In this document: positions 42,490 through 51,625 of the stretch, piece by piece
Layout of the letters: each line of letters starts with the position of its first letter
How positions within the stretch are numbered: the first letter of the stretch is position 1
NCBI GenBank assembly: GCA_965226855.1
Contig: CBDDEE010000017.1
Span: forward strand, 1-64,000
Origin: JAUXJB01 sp965226855
Lineage (GTDB): Bacteria > Myxococcota_A > UBA9160 > SZUA-336
Direction of reading: 5' to 3'
Length of the DNA stretch: 64,000 nt
Notes under the pieces: model-generated
Told to the model about the DNA's origin: nothing
What the model saw: the letters and a program-made list of their open reading frames with translations, nothing else
Databases searched by the model: none
Made by a program: the position numbers and the translations under genes

Positions 42490-44799
42490 TCACGCCTCAC
42501 CTCCCACACCAACGATCCCGGCACCGATTAGCGTTGCGATGCGTTCCTCTCCGATTCCGAACTCCATCAGGACCTCCTCGCTGTGCTCGCCGAGTTCCGG
42601 TGCGCGCCGGGCGAAACCTGCCTGCGTGCGGCTCCAGCCGGCGTAGCGCTGCACGCTCAGCATTGGGCCGTACGTGGGGTGATCGGTCCCCAAGAAGAAG
42701 TCGTTGTCGAGGAAGAAGGAGCTCGAGAACACATCGTCGCCTCTTGTAGCAGGTGCCGCGGGCACGCGCTGGGTCAGCAAGCGCTCGAGTGCAGCAGCGG
42801 AAGAGAGCTGCTTCAGCGTGTCGGAGATCAGGGTGGCCAGTGCCCCATCCCGGGGCTCGTCGAGCGCAGCGTCGGCTGACCAGCGCTCGCGCCAGTCCGG
42901 ATGCTCGAGCGCCGCGCAGAGTCGCTCGAAGTGCGAGCCTTCCGTGCACGAGACCACCAGCCAGCCGTCGCGGCACAAGTAGAAGCGCTGCAGCGCGCCC
43001 ACTCCGACACAGTCGCGGTCGCCGAGCGGGGCCGGGGGCCGGCCCTCGTACCAGGTGAGCTCGCCGGACTGCGAGAGCACACCCTGGTTCGCGAGGCACG
43101 TCTCCACGCGCTGGCCCCGCCCGGTGGTCTCTCGCGCGTGCAGCGCTGCGAGGATCCCGAACGCAGCGACCAGCGCACTCGTGTTGTCGTTCACGGCGAT
43201 GGTATGGAAGACGGGCTCGTCATCCCCGCCCTGCGCTGCCATGAGGCCGCTGCGCGCCTGCATGATCGGATCGAAGCCCGGGTCTCGGGAGAGCGGACCC
43301 ACGGGTCCGTAACCCGTCACCGACGCAGAGATGATCCGCGGGTTGATCCTGCTCAGAGTGTCGTAGTCGATCCGCAGGCGTTCCAGCACGCCGTGGCGGA
43401 AGTTGTCGCAGACCACATCCGCCTGTCGAACGAGCTCATAGAAGACTTCGAGCCCCTCCTCGCGCTTGAGATCGAGGACCAGGCTGCGCTTGCCCTGATT
43501 GAAGCCGACAAAGGGCAGCCCGTAGGGACGAAACGCCTCCCCCAGGGGTGGCTCCACCTTGATGACGTCTGCCCCGAAGTTCGCGAGTACGGTCGTTGCG
43601 AAGGGGCCGGCGATGATCGCGCCGAGATCCAGCGCCTTCACTCCGGCAAGGGGACCTCCTGGCCGGGTGGGGGTGTTGCCGAGCCTTGCGGGCTCACGCG
43701 GCGGGAGAGCGTCGGCCCGCACGGTCCGCATGAGCTGACGTACCCGCCCCGGAGTCTCGCTCAGCTTGACCGGCACGCCAGGTACGTCGACGCGCCCGAG
43801 CTCGGTGTGGTGGAGCGACACGCGCATCTCGTTTGCGGCAACGGTCTCGCTCGCAAACCACTCGGTCCTGCTTCCGACCGGGCCCCTGGGCACACCGTGC
43901 TCGTGCAAGATGCGGAGCCACTCCTCGCGGTCCTTTTCGGCGAACCGGGCCTCGAGCCGGGCCGCGACACGTCCGGCTACGCCCGGCTTCATCACGTTCG
44001 CGAATTCGCCATCCACGCCCTCCATGATCATGACGTCGAGAAGGTCCATCGCCTCGAGTGCCTTCACGAAGTGGGCGAAGATCAGCGTGCCGAGAAAGAG
44101 CCATCCCCCGTCGGCGCAGCAATAGAGCCGATAGTTCGGGGCCCCGCCCCGAGTGCCTCGGCTGCGCGGCCGTTCTGGCAGCCCGTTGGCGTGCAGCATG
44201 CTCCCACTGGAGGCCGCAGCGACACCGTCCAGACCGCTTACCGTGAGCAGCTGACCGAGCCCCGTGCGGGCGCGCTCGAACACCCCAGCAGCCAGCGCGA
44301 CCGCCGCGACCAGCGCATGCGCGTAGCTGAGCTGGGGCGTGACCAGGTAGACGGGCACATCCTCCCAACTGAACTGCTGGAAGGCGGCCCCGCTCAGTGC
44401 CGTGAGCAGCGCATGATCGGGCGGATTATCAACACCTGATGGTGTATGACCATACGGCGGTAGCGTGGCGTAGAGAAGCGCAGGCTGCTGCGCGCAGATG
44501 CTGCGCGCCTCCAACCCGGCGGGCGGATCGCCAAAAACCGCGACGTCTGCGCTGGCCAGGAGCTCACTGGCGCGCTGCAGTCCAGCGGCCGTCTCCAGGT
44601 CGAGCTCGACGCGCAGCTTGTTGCGATTCCAGCACAGGTAGCCGGGTTGTGAACGGAGTGGATCTCCGGGCGGTGTCTCGACTTTGATGACCTCGGCTCC
44701 CAGATCGGCCAGCAGCATGCAGGCCATGGGCCCTGCGATTCCATAGCTGAAGTCGAGGACTCGGAGCCCGTCGAACGCCGCCGTCGGCCGAGCACTCAT
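42490..44799 (-). CDS. Two-domain family III (CaiB/BaiF) CoA-transferase
   Basis: 769 residues made of two tandem family III domains. Domain 1 opens LRVLDFSYGIAGPMACMLLA (about 12-31) with GAEVIKVETPPGD; domain 2 opens KALDLGAIIAGPFATTVLAN (about 388-407) with FGADVIKVEPPLGEAFRP. Each half carries the ring-fold pattern of formyl-CoA transferase relatives. Fused versions are known among the 2-domain CoA-transferases of lipid- or steroid-degrading bacteria; one half usually keeps the catalytic Asp. It should move CoA from a donor acyl-CoA to a carboxylic acid. It follows a hydrolase gene by 9 bp in one operon. Confidence 0.9.
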   Translation of the reverse strand: MSARPTAAFDGLRVLDFSYGIAGPMACMLLADLGAEVIKVETPPGDPLRSQPGYLCWNRNKLRVELDLETAAGLQRASELLASADVAVFGDPPAGLEARSICAQQPALLYATLPPYGHTPSGVDNPPDHALLTALSGAAFQQFSWEDVPVYLVTPQLSYAHALVAAVALAAGVFERARTGLGQLLTVSGLDGVAAASSGSMLHANGLPERPRSRGTRGGAPNYRLYCCADGGWLFLGTLIFAHFVKALEAMDLLDVMIMEGVDGEFANVMKPGVAGRVAARLEARFAEKDREEWLRILHEHGVPRGPVGSRTEWFASETVAANEMRVSLHHTELGRVDVPGVPVKLSETPGRVRQLMRTVRADALPPREPARLGNTPTRPGGPLAGVKALDLGAIIAGPFATTVLANFGADVIKVEPPLGEAFRPYGLPFVGFNQGKRSLVLDLKREEGLEVFYELVRQADVVCDNFRHGVLERLRIDYDTLSRINPRIISASVTGYGPVGPLSRDPGFDPIMQARSGLMAAQGGDDEPVFHTIAVNDNTSALVAAFGILAALHARETTGRGQRVETCLANQGVLSQSGELTWYEGRPPAPLGDRDCVGVGALQRFYLCRDGWLVVSCTEGSHFERLCAALEHPDWRERWSADAALDEPRDGALATLISDTLKQLSSAAALERLLTQRVPAAPATRGDDVFSSSFFLDNDFFLGTDHPTYGPMLSVQRYAGWSRTQAGFARRAPELGEHSEEVLMEFGIGEERIATLIGAGIVGVGGEA

Positions 44800-44808
44800 A
44801 GGTCAGTC

Positions 44809-45723
44809 CTACAGGACGTCGCTCAGGAAACGCTCCAGCTCGCGCGAGAAGTCGGCCGGATTGTCGCTATGCACATTGTGCGTGGCTCGCGGGATCACGA
44901 CGAGACGTGCGCTGTGCATGGCCTTCACCATTCGCTCTGCCGTCTCGTGGGCGAGAATCTTGCTCTCCGCACCGCGAAACAACACGGCCGGTTGCCGGAT
45001 CGCCTTGACATCGTTCCACAACGCTGTGGCACGCGCTCCAGCATCGTCAGTACGCGCGGAGGGCCGTGGTCGGCGATCGTGCTTCCAGGTGTATCGACCA
45101 TTCGCGTTCAGCTTGAGGCTGTGCATCAGGCTGTAGCGCAGGTGAGACGCGGGACGGTGCGGCATGAACCTGATGGCCCGCTCCAGGAAGTCGTCAAACT
45201 GCTCCAGCGTCTCCGTGGCGTGGCGAAACTGCTCCATCTCGATCTGCCCTGCGCGCATCGTCTCGGGGGCGACATCAACGATGCCGACGGCCGCCAGCCG
45301 CTCGGGGTGGCGCGCCGCGAAGCGGATCGTGTTCATCCCGCCCATGGACATCCCGACCAGAGAGAGCTGTTCGTAGTCGAGCTGCTCGATGAACTGGCGC
45401 GTGTCCTCCAGCATGAGGTCCGAGCCGTTCTCGCCGAGCTGCCGGGCCGGTGTCCAGCCCGTGTCGCCGTGTCCGCGTTGATCGAGCGCGACCAGGTGGT
45501 AGTGATCGCGGAGGAGCAGCGCCGCCATGTCCCAGGTGTGGGCGGTGAGGGATCCCCCGTGGAGCAGCACCACGTGTGGTAGGTGCTCGTTCCCCCAGTC
45601 CAGGTAGTGAAAGCGGAGTCCGTTGAGCTCGACGTAGTGATCCGTCGGCGCGACGATGGCAGGTGGTTCGAGTCCCGCCGCTGCCGCGGCCTCTGCCATG
45701 AGCAGCGTGTAGTCCTCCGCCAT
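44809..45723 (-). CDS. Alpha/beta-fold hydrolase
   Basis: 304 residues. The family pattern is intact: HGGSLTAHTWD (oxyanion region, about 55-65), DQRGHGDTGW, nucleophile elbow GMSMGG with Ser about 123-125, and the C-terminal His in RATHNVHSDNP. Catalytic Asp is probably in the AVLFRGAESKILAHE region or slightly upstream. This set resembles esterases and C-C hydrolases (MhpC/HsaD-type). Next to a CoA-transferase it may open or de-esterify a carboxylic substrate; inference. The gene is divergent from the menaquinone genes. Confidence 0.88.
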   Translation of the reverse strand: MAEDYTLLMAEAAAAAGLEPPAIVAPTDHYVELNGLRFHYLDWGNEHLPHVVLLHGGSLTAHTWDMAALLLRDHYHLVALDQRGHGDTGWTPARQLGENGSDLMLEDTRQFIEQLDYEQLSLVGMSMGGMNTIRFAARHPERLAAVGIVDVAPETMRAGQIEMEQFRHATETLEQFDDFLERAIRFMPHRPASHLRYSLMHSLKLNANGRYTWKHDRRPRPSARTDDAGARATALWNDVKAIRQPAVLFRGAESKILAHETAERMVKAMHSARLVVIPRATHNVHSDNPADFSRELERFLSDVL

Positions 45724-45839
45724 GTCTCTCCTCTGCTGCGGGGGTGCGTCCCGAGGCTCTCATCATACCGGAGGCGCCGTGTAGACTGGCCGCGGCGAGA
45801 AGGAGACCCGCAAATGTCGAGGCGACGCCGACCGAGCCC

Positions 45840-46532
45840 GTGAGCGAGCTGCCCAGGGCGGAAGAGAAGCGCGAGTTCGTGCGCGCTATGTTCGATCGCA
45901 TCGCGCCACGTTACGATCTCTTGAATCGGCTCATTTCCCTTGGCATGGACCGGAGCTGGCGCTCCGAAGTCATCGACGCGGCAGGAATCCAGCCGGGCTC
46001 TCTCGTCGTAGACGTGGCTAGCGGAACTGGAGACCTGGCGGAGCTCGCCCTGGCCCGAGGAGCCAGGGTGGTCGCAGTGGACTTTGCGCTCGGAATGCTG
46101 CTTGCCGGGCGCTCGCGCGCTGGAGGACCGCATCGCGTCCTAGCGGATGCTGGGGCGCTCCCCCTTCCGGACGCCTGTGCCGACGTGGTGACGTGCGGCT
46201 TCGCGCTGCGCAACTTCGAGAACCTGGACGCGGTCCTCCGCGAGTGTGCGCGGGTCCTCGTCGCCGGCGGGCGAGTAGGTTTCGTCGAGTTCGACCAGCC
46301 GCGCCCCGGTCTGTTCCGCTGGGGTCACGAGCTCCACCTGCGGCGTATCGTGCCGCGTCTCGGAGCCTGGCTCTCCGACGGGCCCGCGTACCGCTATCTG
46401 CCGGCGTCGATGCGCTACCTGCCCTCGGAGGCGCAGCTGATCGCGCGCCTGGAGCAGGCGGGCTTCACCCGAGTCGACAAGACGAGCCGCATGCTCGGAG
46501 CGATCCAGCTCCTGTCAGCGGAGCGAGTCTGA
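45840..46532 (+). CDS. menG: Demethylmenaquinone methyltransferase
   Basis: 230 residues from a GTG at 45840, the point where the UbiE/MenG family begins; earlier in-frame codons give no family sequence. Motifs: VRAMFDRIAPRYDLLNRLIS (about 14-33), SAM motif I VVDVASGTGDLAEL (about 56-69), and CGFALRNFENLDAVLRE, the characteristic UbiE segment, plus VGFVEFDQP. The enzyme methylates demethylmenaquinol to menaquinol at the membrane. With MenB and MenA directly downstream, menaquinone rather than ubiquinone is the likely product. Confidence 0.9.
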   Translation: MSELPRAEEKREFVRAMFDRIAPRYDLLNRLISLGMDRSWRSEVIDAAGIQPGSLVVDVASGTGDLAELALARGARVVAVDFALGMLLAGRSRAGGPHRVLADAGALPLPDACADVVTCGFALRNFENLDAVLRECARVLVAGGRVGFVEFDQPRPGLFRWGHELHLRRIVPRLGAWLSDGPAYRYLPASMRYLPSEAQLIARLEQAGFTRVDKTSRMLGAIQLLSAERV

Positions 46533-46552
46533 ACCACGAAAGGAGAGCCAGG

Positions 46553-47374
46553 ATGAAGGTCGAGTGGAAGGAAGCGGGTCGCTTCGGCGATATCCGCTAC
46601 GAGACGTCGGGCGATGGCATTGCCAAGATCACGATCAACCGACCGGAGGTGAGAAACGCCTTCCGCCCGGAGACCGTGGTCGAGCTTCGCGAGGCGTTTC
46701 AGGACGCCAGAGAGGATGCTCAGGTTGGCGTGGTGATCCTGACAGGGGAGGGCGATCTGGCCTTCTGCTCGGGTGGTGATCAGAGCGTCCGGGGCCATGG
46801 CGGGTACGTCGACTCGGTGGGCGTGCCCCGGCTGAACGTGCTGGACCTTCAGCGCGAGATTCGCGCCCTGCCCAAGCCAGTGATTGCGATGGTCGCGGGC
46901 TACGCGATCGGCGGAGGTCACGTGCTGCATATGCTCTGCGACCTGACCATCGCCGCAGACAACGCGCGCTTCGGTCAGACGGGACCGCGCGTCGGCAGCT
47001 TCGACGGGGGTTGGGGCGCCTCCTACATGGCCCGGATCGTGGGTCAGAAGAAGGCCCGAGAGATCTGGTTCCTGTGCCGCCAGTACGATGCGCAGGAGGC
47101 TCTCGACATGGGGCTGATCAACGCCGTGGTGCCCCTCGATCAGCTCGAGAGTGAAACCGTGCAGTGGTGTCGCGAGATTCTGGCGAACAGTCCGCTCGCG
47201 ATCCGGCTCTTGAAGTCGGCCCTCAACGCGGACTGCGACGGCCAGGCGGGCCTGCAGGTACTGGCCGGAGACGCGACGCTTCTCTACTACATGTGCGACG
47301 AGGCGAAGGAAGGTCGCGACGCATTCATGGAGAAGCGGCGGCCCGACTTCTCCGCCTTCCCGCGGCTCCCCTGA
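46553..47374 (+). CDS. menB: 1,4-Dihydroxy-2-naphthoyl-CoA synthase
   Basis: 273 residues from ATG at 46553 with AAAGGAGAGCC upstream. Crotonase fold with the MenB-specific FCSGGDQSVRGHGGY (about 75-89), VAGYAIGGGHVLHMLCDLTI (oxyanion Gly) and RVGSFDGGWGASYMARIVG. The C-terminus DAFMEKRRPDFSAFPRLP matches MenB. It closes the second ring of the naphthoquinone by an intramolecular Claisen condensation of o-succinylbenzoyl-CoA. The rest of the pathway (MenFDHCE) is not in the window. Confidence 0.94.
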   Translation: MKVEWKEAGRFGDIRYETSGDGIAKITINRPEVRNAFRPETVVELREAFQDAREDAQVGVVILTGEGDLAFCSGGDQSVRGHGGYVDSVGVPRLNVLDLQREIRALPKPVIAMVAGYAIGGGHVLHMLCDLTIAADNARFGQTGPRVGSFDGGWGASYMARIVGQKKAREIWFLCRQYDAQEALDMGLINAVVPLDQLESETVQWCREILANSPLAIRLLKSALNADCDGQAGLQVLAGDATLLYYMCDEAKEGRDAFMEKRRPDFSAFPRLP

Positions 47375-47403
47375 GCTCCAGCGGCCTCGCTCCCGCGCAG
47401 CGA

Positions 47404-48273
47404 GTGCTGGCTCCCTGGGTCCTGGCGATCCGTCCCAGGACCCTCGGGGGCTCGGCCATTCCGGTACTCGTCGGCAGCGCCGTCGGGTACGCGGAGGGCG
47501 CGCATCGAGCAAGCGTCACCGTTGTCTGCTTGCTGGCCGCGCTGCTCCTGCAGGTCGGCACAAACCTCGCGAATGATGCGCTGGACTTCGCGAGAGGTAT
47601 CGACAGCGAGCGGCGGATGGGTCCGACCCGGGTCACGCAGGCAGGGCTGCTCTCGTATCGAGCGGTCCTCAGCGCCGCGGGCGCTGCGTTCGGGCTGGCC
47701 GCTCTGTGCGGCGTCTACCTGACGGCTCTGGGGGGCCTTCCCATACTCGTCGTGGGGTTGGCCTCGATCGCCGCAGCCGTGGCGTACTCCGCTGGCCCGT
47801 TTCCGTTGTCTGACCTCGGATTGGGTGAGCTTGCCGCCTTCATCTTCTTCGGGCTCATCGCCGTTGGCGGCACGGCCTACCTGCAGACCGGAAGAGTCTC
47901 CAGCACGGCGCTCGCAGCGGCCGTTCCCGTGGGTGCCCTCATCAGCTGTCTTATGCTCGTGAACAACTTGCGGGACATCCGGAGCGACGCGAAGGCAGGC
48001 AAGCGCACGCTGCCGGTGCGCCTGGGCCCAGAGCGGAGCCGGTGCTTGTACGCAGGTCTCGTTGCGCTGGCCATGCTCTGGACCGGGGTCCTGCTCCTGA
48101 CCGCTGCCGGAAACGGAGCCGTTCTCTGCCTGGCAAGTCTTCCCCTTGCGGTTCCGTCGGTGAGACATCTGCGCGCGGCCCGGACAGGTCAGCAGTTCGA
48201 CCGCTGCCTCGCCGAGAGCGCACGCCTGCACGGGGTCTTCGGTCTGCTGCTCGTGCTGGCCTTTCTGGCCTGA
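47404..48273 (+). CDS. menA: 1,4-Dihydroxy-2-naphthoate polyprenyltransferase
   Basis: 289 residues from a GTG at 47404 (a CTG overlapping the menB stop is possible). UbiA-fold membrane prenyltransferase with about eight or nine helices. The first Asp-rich motif is NLANDALDFARGID (about 54-67), the second NNLRDIRSDAKAGKRTL. It attaches the polyprenyl side chain to 1,4-dihydroxy-2-naphthoate at the inner membrane, giving demethylmenaquinone, the substrate of the menG product two genes upstream. Confidence 0.92.
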   Translation: MLAPWVLAIRPRTLGGSAIPVLVGSAVGYAEGAHRASVTVVCLLAALLLQVGTNLANDALDFARGIDSERRMGPTRVTQAGLLSYRAVLSAAGAAFGLAALCGVYLTALGGLPILVVGLASIAAAVAYSAGPFPLSDLGLGELAAFIFFGLIAVGGTAYLQTGRVSSTALAAAVPVGALISCLMLVNNLRDIRSDAKAGKRTLPVRLGPERSRCLYAGLVALAMLWTGVLLLTAAGNGAVLCLASLPLAVPSVRHLRAARTGQQFDRCLAESARLHGVFGLLLVLAFLA

Positions 48274-48313
48274 TGGCGGGGCCCGCCGTTGGGAGGTCTC
48301 CGCGCGATCAGGT

Positions 48314-48341
48314 TTGAGCCCGTCGGCTCGTTTCCTATCAT
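48314..48341 (+). promoter_or_regulatory. Candidate sigma-70 promoter for tig-clpP-clpX-lon
   Basis: TTGAGC (48314-48319), 16 bases, TATCAT (48336-48341), about 44 bases upstream of the trigger factor ATG. The hexamers are each two bases or fewer from consensus. It lies in the only sizeable gap between menA and tig. Confidence 0.45.
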
Positions 48342-48384
48342 GGCTTCAGAGGGGCAACCTGGCTGGTGTCGGGCCGGAGGACGG

Positions 48385-49671
48385 ATGAATCTCAACATCG
48401 ACGAGACAGGTCCAGTCGAGCGGCGCCTTCGGATCGAGATCCCGACAGTGGATGTAGACGCCGCCTTCGACAGCGTCTACAAGGAGTTGCGCGGCTCTGC
48501 CCGGATCCCTGGTTTCCGCCGCGGCAAAGCGCCTCGCTCGGTGCTGGAACGCTACTTTGGCGCGCGCGCCGGGGCCGAGGTTCTCGAGAAGCTGGTTCGA
48601 GACTCGCTGGCGAAGGCGCTCGAGGACTCCGAGCTCGATGTGATCTCGGAGCCGCAGCTCGAGCCAGGCGAGCAGCCCAAGCAGGGCTCGTCCTACGCCT
48701 ATGAGGCGATGGTCGAGATCCGGCCGGTGATCGAGTTGGTGCAGCACAGGGGCCTGGAGGTGGCACGCCCCACGCTCCCGGAGCTCGATACTGACCCTGT
48801 CGAGGCCCACCTCGAGGAGCTGCGCGAGAGCCAGGCCCAGGTTTACGAGGAGGAGCCCGGTGCCGTTGTGGGCGAGGGCCACCTCGCAGAAGTCTCGTTC
48901 GTGGGCACGATCGACGGTGAGCCTTTCGAGGGTGGAAGCAGCGAGAGTGCGACGTTCACGATCGGTTCGGACCAGGCGATTCCTGGTTTCGACGCGAAGC
49001 TCAGAGGGTTAGCGGTCGGGGTGGAGCACGCCTTCGAGCTGGAGTTCCCCTCTGATTACCCACGAGACGAGCTCGCTGGGAAGCTAGCCCACTTCGAGAT
49101 CAAGGTGCTGGGCATCCAGCGCAAGGAGCTGGCTCCGCTCGACGACGAGCTTGCAAAGGACGTGTCTGATTTCGAGACGCTGGAGGAGCTCAGAGCCGAC
49201 CTGCGGAGACGCGTAGGCGAGGGACGCGAACGCCAGCTGGAGCAGATGGAGCGGGGGGCGGTCGTGGATGCGCTGATCGAAGCGAACCCGTTCCCGCTGC
49301 CACCGAGTCTGGTCGAGCGGCAGCTGCAGAGCAGATTGCAACGCGCTCTGGGCCAGTTCGGAAACCAGCTCCCGCGCGAGCGGCTTGGCCAGCTGATCGA
49401 GAGCTGGCGAGAAGAGTGGCGCCCACTCGCCGAGCGTGACGTGCAGCTCGGCCTGCTCGTTCCGGAGATCGCCAAAGCCGAGGGGATCGAGGTCACACCA
49501 GAGCAGGTCGACGAGCGCCTTGCTGCGATCGCGAAAGAGCAGGGGCGGGCCGCCACCGAGATCCGCAAGGCCTACAAGGACGGGGGGCTTCTCCCCGCTC
49601 TCGAGGGGGCTCTGCTGGAGGATAAGGTCGTTGCATTCCTGGTCTCAGAAGCTAGCCTTTCGGATGCGTAA
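48385..49671 (+). CDS. tig: Trigger factor, ribosome-associated chaperone/prolyl isomerase
   Basis: 428 residues from ATG at 48385 with CCGGAGGACGG upstream. The N-terminal ribosome-binding domain contains the signature GFRRGKAPRS (about 46-55). The FKBP-type isomerase domain is about 160-245 (AEVSFVGTIDGEPFEGGSSE, AIPGFDAKLRGLAVG). The C-terminal helical arms follow (about 250-428). It binds nascent chains at the ribosome exit. Gene order with clpP, clpX and lon is the standard proteobacterial one. Confidence 0.95.
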   Translation: MNLNIDETGPVERRLRIEIPTVDVDAAFDSVYKELRGSARIPGFRRGKAPRSVLERYFGARAGAEVLEKLVRDSLAKALEDSELDVISEPQLEPGEQPKQGSSYAYEAMVEIRPVIELVQHRGLEVARPTLPELDTDPVEAHLEELRESQAQVYEEEPGAVVGEGHLAEVSFVGTIDGEPFEGGSSESATFTIGSDQAIPGFDAKLRGLAVGVEHAFELEFPSDYPRDELAGKLAHFEIKVLGIQRKELAPLDDELAKDVSDFETLEELRADLRRRVGEGRERQLEQMERGAVVDALIEANPFPLPPSLVERQLQSRLQRALGQFGNQLPRERLGQLIESWREEWRPLAERDVQLGLLVPEIAKAEGIEVTPEQVDERLAAIAKEQGRAATEIRKAYKDGGLLPALEGALLEDKVVAFLVSEASLSDA

Positions 49672-49746
49672 GAGGTTGAATTCTAAGGGGAAACGTCGTC
49701 TGGTCCGGAGTGTGCTCGGAGCCGTCCCGGGCGCCGATTCGCTAGA

Positions 49747-50379
49747 ATGAAGTCCATGTCGTTCCTGATTCCAACCGTGATCGAGCAATCGCACCGAGGC
49801 GAGCGCGCCTACGACATCTACTCGCGCCTGCTGCGGGACCGCATCATCGTCCTGGGGATGCCGATCAACGAGGACGTCGCGAACATCGTGATCGCCCAGC
49901 TCCTGTATCTGGAGCACGACGATCCCGAGACAGACATCTACTTGTACGTCAACTCGCCCGGTGGAGACGTGAACGCGGGTCTGGGGATCTATGACGTCAT
50001 GCAGTACGTGAATCCAGACGTCCACACCATCTGCATGGGCCAGGCGGCGAGCATGGGTGCCCTCTTGCTCGCGGCCGGCGCCAGGGGCAAGCGCGAGGCG
50101 TTGCCGAACTGCAGGGTGATGATCCATCAGCCTTGGGGTGGGGCGCAGGGTCAGGCGAGCGACATCCAGATCCAGGCGGACGAGATCCTGAAGCTGCGCG
50201 AGGCGATGACGAAGATTCTGGCGGAGCACACCCAGCAGGAGTTCTCGGTGATCGAGAAGGACACCGAGCGAGATCGTTTCATGTCCGCCGCGGAGGCCGT
50301 CGAGTACGGCATTGTCGATCGCATCATCTCCAGACATGAGCGACCCGTCGGAGGGGAGAGCAAGGAGGGCCAGTCGTGA
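49747..50379 (+). CDS. clpP: ATP-dependent Clp protease proteolytic subunit
   Basis: 210 residues from ATG at 49747 (a second ATG at 49756 is possible). Catalytic triad in standard spacing: S102 in GQAASMGALLLAAG, H127 in VMIHQPWGGAQG and D176 in DTERDRFMS. LIPTVIEQSHRGERAYDIYS is the processing and assembly region. Forms the tetradecameric chamber served by ClpX. The stop overlaps the clpX start (GTGA). Confidence 0.97.
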   Translation: MKSMSFLIPTVIEQSHRGERAYDIYSRLLRDRIIVLGMPINEDVANIVIAQLLYLEHDDPETDIYLYVNSPGGDVNAGLGIYDVMQYVNPDVHTICMGQAASMGALLLAAGARGKREALPNCRVMIHQPWGGAQGQASDIQIQADEILKLREAMTKILAEHTQQEFSVIEKDTERDRFMSAAEAVEYGIVDRIISRHERPVGGESKEGQS

Positions 50380-51614
50380 GGAAGAAGGAAGACGCGACGA
50401 ACCTCGCCTGCTCCTTCTGCGGGAAGAGCCAGAAGGAGGTCAAGAAGCTCATCGCGGGGCCGACGGTCTACATCTGCGACGAGTGCATCGAGCTGTGCAA
50501 CGACATCATCGCCGAGGAAGCGAGCCGCGAGACCGAGGCCGCGACCTCGTCCGTTCCCAAGCCAAAAGAGATCCGGGACATCCTCGACCAGTACGTGATC
50601 GACCAGGACAAAGCCAAGAAGGTGCTCTCGGTCGCAGTTCACAACCATTACCGGCGCATCGAGAACCACTCCGTCGTGGGCGACGTCGACCTGCAGAAGT
50701 CGAACGTGCTGCTGCTCGGACCAACTGGGTGCGGCAAGACGCTGCTTGCGCAGACCCTGGCTCGCATCATCGACGTCCCTTTCACGATCGCTGATGCGAC
50801 CACGCTGACGGAGGCGGGGTACGTAGGAGAGGATGTCGAGAACATCATCCTGAACCTGCTGCAGATCGCGAACTACGATGTCGAGCGCGCCCAGCGCGGC
50901 ATCGTATACATCGACGAGATCGACAAGGTCGCGCGCAAGAGCGAGAACCCGTCGATCACGCGCGACGTCTCCGGTGAGGGCGTGCAGCAGGCGTTACTCA
51001 AGCTCATCGAGGGCACTGTGGCCAACGTACCTCCGAAGGGCGGGCGCAAGCACCCGCAGCAGGAGTTCGTGCAGGTCGACACGACGAACATCCTCTTCAT
51101 CTGCGGCGGCGCGTTCCACGGGATTGAGGAGATCGTCGATCGCCGCATCGGTGTTCAGGGCATGGGTTTCGGCTCTCAGCTGAAGAAGAAGACGCGCGGA
51201 GTGGGCGAGACCCTCGCCAAGGTCCAGTCGGAAGACCTGCTGAAGTACGGCATGATTCCGGAGTTCGTCGGTCGCCTACCCGTGGTCGCCGCGCTCGAGG
51301 AGCTCAGCCGAGATGCTCTCGTGCGCATCTTGACCGAACCCAAGAACGCGCTCGTCAAGCAGTACCAGAAGCTTCTCGAGCTCGAGGGGGTCGCGCTGCG
51401 CTTCACCGACGGTGCGCTCGATGTGGTGGCGACCGAGGCGATCAAGCGAAAGTCGGGAGCGCGCGGACTCCGCACGATCCTCGAAGCCACCATGCTGGAC
51501 ATCATGTACGAGATTCCGTCCAGGGATGACGTCTCGGAGGTCGTCATTGCTGAGGACGTGATCCGGGGCGATATGGAGCCTATGATAGTGTACGACCGCG
51601 CAGAGAGTGCATAG
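50376..51614 (+). CDS. clpX: ATP-dependent Clp protease ATP-binding subunit ClpX
   Basis: 412 residues from GTG at 50376 overlapping the clpP stop by 4 bp. The N-terminal zinc domain has four cysteines (CSFCGKSQ and CDECIELC). Walker A is GPTGCGKTLLA (about 115), Walker B IVYIDEIDK, sensor segments GGAFHGIEEIVDRRIG, and the IGF-like ClpP-docking loop appears as GMGFGSQ. Unfolds tagged substrates and feeds them into ClpP. Lon follows 11 bp later. Confidence 0.97.
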   Translation: MRKKEDATNLACSFCGKSQKEVKKLIAGPTVYICDECIELCNDIIAEEASRETEAATSSVPKPKEIRDILDQYVIDQDKAKKVLSVAVHNHYRRIENHSVVGDVDLQKSNVLLLGPTGCGKTLLAQTLARIIDVPFTIADATTLTEAGYVGEDVENIILNLLQIANYDVERAQRGIVYIDEIDKVARKSENPSITRDVSGEGVQQALLKLIEGTVANVPPKGGRKHPQQEFVQVDTTNILFICGGAFHGIEEIVDRRIGVQGMGFGSQLKKKTRGVGETLAKVQSEDLLKYGMIPEFVGRLPVVAALEELSRDALVRILTEPKNALVKQYQKLLELEGVALRFTDGALDVVATEAIKRKSGARGLRTILEATMLDIMYEIPSRDDVSEVVIAEDVIRGDMEPMIVYDRAESA

Positions 51615-51625
51615 AGGGGACGTTC